Assembly: GCA_910586375.1 (NCBI GenBank)
Contig: CAJUIE010000077.1
Span: 1 to 8,357 of the forward strand
DNA length: 8,357 nucleotides
From: an uncultured Alistipes sp.
Lineage (GTDB): Bacteria; Bacteroidota; Bacteroidia; Bacteroidales; Rikenellaceae
Direction: 5' to 3'
The position numbers and the translations under genes are program-made. This document shows, one piece after another, positions 5,370 through 8,357 of the stretch; position 1 is the stretch's first letter, and each line of letters opens with the position of its first letter. Under the pieces are notes generated by a model. The model ran no database searches. It was not told the origin of the DNA and was given only the letters and a program-made list of their open reading frames with translations.

Positions 5370-7103
5370 ATGAAAAACTTAATGAAATTGAGCGTTGTGC
5401 TCGTAGCTGCCGCGCTGGCGTTCTCGAGCTGTAATTGCTTCAAGAAGATGGCGCAGAATCGGGATGATGTGCAGCTGACCGTCACTCCCGAAATCCTGAC
5501 GTTGAACAATGGCATCGTTGCTGCCGACATCAACGTTACCTTCCCCGAGAAGTACTTCAACAAGAAGGCCGTTCTCAAGGTTACTCCCGTTATCGTGTTC
5601 GAAGGTGGCGAAGTAGCCGGTACGACCAAATATTTCCAGGGTACGAAAATCGATGAGAACTACACGGTCGTAGATCAGTCCAACGGCGGCAACTACACCC
5701 AGCATGTCGAGTTTCCCTACGACCCCCGCATGGACCTGTGCGAGTTGCAGCTCCGCGCCGAGATCAAGTGCGCGAGCGGCAAGTGCAAGGAGTTCACGCT
5801 TGTGAACCTCAACGACGGAGCCATCCCCACCAAGGAGCAGGCTGCTATTCTGGCCGGTGACGACGAGGCTGCCAAGGCTGCTATTGCCAAGGAGTTTGGT
5901 CTGACGGTAGCTTACGGTCTGAACACTTTGCAGAAGGACCTCAAATATGGCGACCTGATGGATGTGATGGCCAACAACTACAAGCGTGTGACCACCGAGG
6001 TCGATAAAACCGACCTGCTTTACGCGATCAACTCGTCGGTGGTGACCAGAAAGAACGAGAAGAACGCCGATCTGGGTGCTTTTAAGGCCAACGTTGATAA
6101 GAACCTCGACAACGATCGTGCTTCGCAGAGCATCGCTGTAAAGGGTTACGCTTCGCCGGATGGCCCGGAGAAGTTCAACGACAAGCTGTCGAAGGCGCGT
6201 AGTGAGTCGGGCAAGAAGGTTGTTGCCAAGCTCCTGAAGAACACGGGTCTCGATGTTGACGCTGCCGCTTACGGCGAGGACTGGGAAGGCTTCAAGGAGT
6301 TGGTCGAGAAGTCGGATATCAAGGACAAGAACCTGATTCTCCAGGTGCTGAGCCTCTATAACTCGCCCGCACAGCGTGAGGCCGAGATCAAGAACATGTC
6401 GTCGGTATTCGACGAGCTGAAGGAGGACATCCTGCCCGAGCTGCGCCGTTCGCAGATCGTCAACAGCACCGATATTCAGGGCAAGACCGACGCTGAAATC
6501 ATGGCTGCTTATCGCAACGGCGACGTGCTTACTGTTGAGGAGTACCTCTTCGCCGCTGAGAACCTGGCCAATGGTGCCGAGGAGCAGGTTGCGATTCTTA
6601 CTGCTGCTTCGAAAAAGTACAACGACGCTCGCGTATACAACAACTTAGGTATTGCTCAGACTAAGGTTGGGCAGAAGGCTGAGGCCCTGAAGTCGTTTGA
6701 GAAGGCTGCTAAGCTGGCTTCATCGTCGGAGCTCAACAAGAACCTGCTGCTGGCCAACCTGGCCAACGGTAAGACCGCCGAGGCTAAGAAGTACGCTCAG
6801 GCTACCGATGCTCAGGGCAAGGCTGCTCTTTCGGCTGCACAGGGCGACTATAAGGCTGCGGCTCCTGCTTTGGAGGGCTACAACGCTGCTATCGCTGATG
6901 TGATGAATAACGATCTGGCTGCTGCCAAGAAGGCTATTGCCAAGGACAACTCGGCCGATGCAGACTACCTGCGTGCAGTGATCGCATGCCGAGAGGGCGA
7001 TCTGAAGAGTGCTGAAGCTCAGCTTAAGAGCGCTGTGTCGAAAAACCCCGCTCTTGCCGAGAAGGCTGCCAAGGACATCAACCTGAAGGCCCTGCGTAAG
7101 TAA
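5370..7103 (+). CDS. Lipoprotein with OmpA-like domain and C-terminal TPR-like repeats
   Basis: The 577-residue protein starts with a signal peptide and a Bacteroidota-type lipobox (AFSSC, Cys21 lipidated), with no acidic surface-export motif after it. Residues about 30-150 form a beta-rich domain of unknown family with three Cys (CELQLRAEIKCASGKC). Residues about 253-300 resemble the OmpA peptidoglycan-associated domain: IAVKGYASPDG (255-265), then FNDKLSKARSESGKKVVAKLL. The Arg is present, but the usual Asp after the Gly-His/Tyr-Thr pair is replaced by Ser (GYAS). The C-terminus is Ala/Lys-rich and helical, with a clear TPR (421-454, VYNNLGIAQTKVGQKAEALKSFEKAAKLA) and further TPR-like pairs to the end. 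It likely sits in the periplasm, linking outer membrane to cell wall or scaffolding partners. The codon use and promoter suggest high expression. It is a single-gene unit. I do not recognise a named homologue. Confidence 0.85.
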   Translation: MKNLMKLSVVLVAAALAFSSCNCFKKMAQNRDDVQLTVTPEILTLNNGIVAADINVTFPEKYFNKKAVLKVTPVIVFEGGEVAGTTKYFQGTKIDENYTVVDQSNGGNYTQHVEFPYDPRMDLCELQLRAEIKCASGKCKEFTLVNLNDGAIPTKEQAAILAGDDEAAKAAIAKEFGLTVAYGLNTLQKDLKYGDLMDVMANNYKRVTTEVDKTDLLYAINSSVVTRKNEKNADLGAFKANVDKNLDNDRASQSIAVKGYASPDGPEKFNDKLSKARSESGKKVVAKLLKNTGLDVDAAAYGEDWEGFKELVEKSDIKDKNLILQVLSLYNSPAQREAEIKNMSSVFDELKEDILPELRRSQIVNSTDIQGKTDAEIMAAYRNGDVLTVEEYLFAAENLANGAEEQVAILTAASKKYNDARVYNNLGIAQTKVGQKAEALKSFEKAAKLASSSELNKNLLLANLANGKTAEAKKYAQATDAQGKAALSAAQGDYKAAAPALEGYNAAIADVMNNDLAAAKKAIAKDNSADADYLRAVIACREGDLKSAEAQLKSAVSKNPALAEKAAKDINLKALRK

Positions 7104-7120
7104 TTTTTGTGGCATATTTG

Positions 7121-7160
7121 AAAAAAGAGACCCGGGTCGGATGATCCGGGCCTCTTTTTT
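7121..7160 (+). terminator. Rho-independent terminator after the lipoprotein gene, bidirectional in form
   Basis: The arm AAAAAAGAG-A-CCCGG (7121-7135) pairs with CCGGG-C-CTCTTTTTT (7146-7160); there is one A/C mismatch, and three inner pairs close a GGAT loop. The 3' arm ends in six T, and the A run on the 5' side gives the same form on the other strand. It lies 17 nt after the stop codon at 7103 and about 50 nt before deoC. Confidence 0.93.
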
Positions 7161-7184
7161 GTGGAGATGTAAATAATTTTTTCT

Positions 7185-7192
7185 TATTTTTG
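7185..7192 (+). promoter_or_regulatory. Probable -7 box of the deoC promoter
   Basis: TATTTTTG matches TAnnTTTG exactly. A TTTG at 7158-7161 is 23 nt upstream, slightly longer than usual for the -33 element, and overlaps the end of the preceding terminator. The inferred start near 7199 leaves a leader of only about 14 nt. Confidence 0.55.
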
Positions 7193-7212
7193 TAGAAAAT
7201 ACCGATGAACCT

Positions 7213-8091
7213 ATGGAGTACGCCAACCATCTGAATGAATACGCTCCTGCCTGTTCGGCAGAGACTGTCGACCAGGAAGTCGCCCGTATCCGCGAAGTCG
7301 CCCGGCGCAACCACAATGTCGAGGCTTATAAATTCTGTTATTCGGCTATTGATCTGACGACGCTTTCGTGGAAGGATTCTGTCGTGTCTGTGACGGAGTT
7401 TGCCCGCAAGGCTGCCGAGTTTTATCAGAAGTATCCTCACATCCCTAATGTAGCATCGATCTGCATTTATCCGTCGTTTGTCGAGACCGTGGGATTGGCT
7501 GTCGACGGCACGCCGATGCGGATTACGTCGGTTGGCGGGGGTTTCCCTGCGGCCCAGACCTTTTTGGAGGTCAAGGCTTTGGAGGTAGCTATGGCCGTGG
7601 AGAATGGCGCCGATGAGGTGGATATTGTGCTTAACGTGGGCCGGATGCTTACGGGCGAGTACGACGAAGCGGCCAACGAGGTGGAGATGATCCGTTCGGA
7701 GATGGACCCGGATGTCGTGCTGAAGGTTATCATCGAGTCGGGAGCCCTGAAGACGCCCGAGTTGATTCGCCGGGCATCGCTTTTGTCGATGCTTGCTGGG
7801 GCGGATTTCGTCAAGACATCGACGGGTAAGATCGACGTGGCTGCCACGCCCGAGGCGGCTGTGGTCATGTGTCAGGCTATCCGCGATTATTATGAGAAGA
7901 CGGGCCGCAAGGTAGGCTTCAAGGCTGCCGGAGGCGTTCGTACTGCTGAGGATGCGGTGCTTTACTATACGATCGTCGAGGAGATTCTGGGTAAGGAGTG
8001 GCTCACGACCGATTTGTTCCGTATCGGCGCTTCGTCGGCCGCGAATAATATCCTTTCGGCTATCGAAGGAGTGGAGATCAAGTATTATTGA
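7213..8091 (+). CDS. deoC: Deoxyribose-phosphate aldolase (class I)
   Basis: DeoC splits 2-deoxyribose 5-phosphate into glyceraldehyde 3-phosphate and acetaldehyde through a lysine Schiff base, the last step of deoxynucleoside breakdown in the cytoplasm. The 292-residue TIM-barrel protein has AIDLTTL at 45-51, GADEVDIVLNVG with Asp137, LKVIIESGAL, FVKTSTGK with the Schiff-base Lys201, VGFKAAGGVRTAEDA with Lys237, and the phosphate-binding FRIGASS (269-275). Asp137, Lys201 and Lys237 correspond to the E. coli catalytic Asp102, Lys167 and Lys201. It is about 33 residues longer than the E. coli enzyme, mostly at the N-terminus, before the first conserved motif. The second Lys motif reads KAAGG instead of KPAGG. 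It stands alone between two terminators, not in a deo operon. The start at 7213 fits the nearby promoter. Confidence 0.97.
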   Translation: MEYANHLNEYAPACSAETVDQEVARIREVARRNHNVEAYKFCYSAIDLTTLSWKDSVVSVTEFARKAAEFYQKYPHIPNVASICIYPSFVETVGLAVDGTPMRITSVGGGFPAAQTFLEVKALEVAMAVENGADEVDIVLNVGRMLTGEYDEAANEVEMIRSEMDPDVVLKVIIESGALKTPELIRRASLLSMLAGADFVKTSTGKIDVAATPEAAVVMCQAIRDYYEKTGRKVGFKAAGGVRTAEDAVLYYTIVEEILGKEWLTTDLFRIGASSAANNILSAIEGVEIKYY

Positions 8092-8113
8092 TCGGGATTT
8101 TTTATTTTTTAGG

Positions 8114-8149
8114 GCGCTCCACGGTGAAAAAGCCGTGGAGCGCTTTTTT
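8114..8149 (+). terminator. Rho-independent terminator of deoC
   Basis: A perfect 11-bp G/C-rich stem, GCGCTCCACGG (8114-8124) with CCGTGGAGCGC (8133-8143), closes a TGAAAAAG loop and is followed by six T. It lies 22 nt after the deoC stop. The other strand lacks a matching T run, so it acts in the plus direction. Confidence 0.95.
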
Positions 8150-8357
8150 CGTTCGGGTTTTTAGATCGAAAATAGTTTCTGTGCCGGCTGCCGTATCCTT
8201 GAATAACACGAAGAAGCTGTATCCTGAAATATTTTTCGGCCTGAACAGCTTTGTTGGCCGATATTTATGAGGCTTCTCTAATGGATTGATCCGTGCGGAT
8301 CGATCCGTGCACAAGAATCGGCTGCTGATAACGCCAGAGAATCAGTCTCTTTTTGTG
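8150..8357. other. Intergenic end of window without a recognisable gene
   Basis: Neither strand shows a convincing coding frame. Three small structures are present. A hairpin CGGCC(TG)AACA-GCTT-TGTTGGCCG lies at 8237-8260. Three alternating GATCCG units at 8288-8307 include the 12-bp palindrome CGGATCGATCCG (8296-8307), and GATCCGTGC is repeated at 8288 and 8302. At the very end a short AGAGA...TCTCT stem (8336-8350) is followed by five T in all (8350-8354, the first within the stem), perhaps a weak terminator. The next gene probably begins beyond the edge. Confidence 0.4.

Noticed and set aside
8237..8260. Hairpin with CGGCC/GGCCG arms, considered as a second terminator or a small RNA
   Set aside because: No T run follows on either strand and no promoter box is seen nearby, so the structure alone does not support a call.
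8330..8339. AACGCCAGAG near the window end is the reverse complement of CTCTGGCGTT in the rpsO leader (12 bp shared with flanks)
   Set aside because: A few inverted 12-bp matches are expected by chance in a window of this size, and no shared context supports a common element.

Overview
The window looks like chromosomal core sequence from a moderately GC-rich member of the Bacteroidota, most likely Alistipes or a close Rikenellaceae relative. The reasons are Bacteroidota-type promoters (TAnnTTTG at about -7) in front of the transcription units, A/T-rich start regions without clear Shine-Dalgarno sequences, a G/C-rich coding bias against AT-rich intergenic DNA, and the make-up of the proteins. 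The genus is an inference from general character, not from a search.

Left part (1-2236, minus strand). This is a tight three-gene unit read leftwards: a lipoprotein FAD:protein FMN transferase (ApbE), a YegS/DgkB-type lipid kinase 7 nt downstream, and, 6 nt further on, the N-terminal part of a probable AraC-type regulator that runs off the window edge. The unit starts in a 191-bp divergent promoter region shared with rpsO.

Centre (2250-5007, plus strand). This is the conserved rpsO-pnp pair, ribosomal protein S15 followed by polynucleotide phosphorylase. The rpsO leader has two small hairpins, one of them a perfect inverted repeat ending two bases before the start codon. A long hairpin lies between the two genes, at the position where other bacteria have a terminator or RNase III processing site. 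Both fit RNA-level control, but neither is proven.

Right part (5008-8357, plus strand). A 362-bp gap carries a degenerate G-rich 39-bp-period repeat, a strong promoter and a 5' UTR with a long hairpin. It precedes a gene for an abundant-looking lipoprotein with an OmpA-like domain and C-terminal tetratricopeptide-like repeats. A strong terminator separates this from deoC (deoxyribose-phosphate aldolase), which has its own promoter and a textbook terminator. The last 207 bp have no recognisable gene, only small palindromes.

I see no mobile element, CRISPR array, RNA gene, toxin or defence locus, and nothing that amounts to a new system. The items most worth checking are the RNA structures around rpsO-pnp, the repeat after pnp, the leader of the OmpA/TPR lipoprotein and that protein itself.
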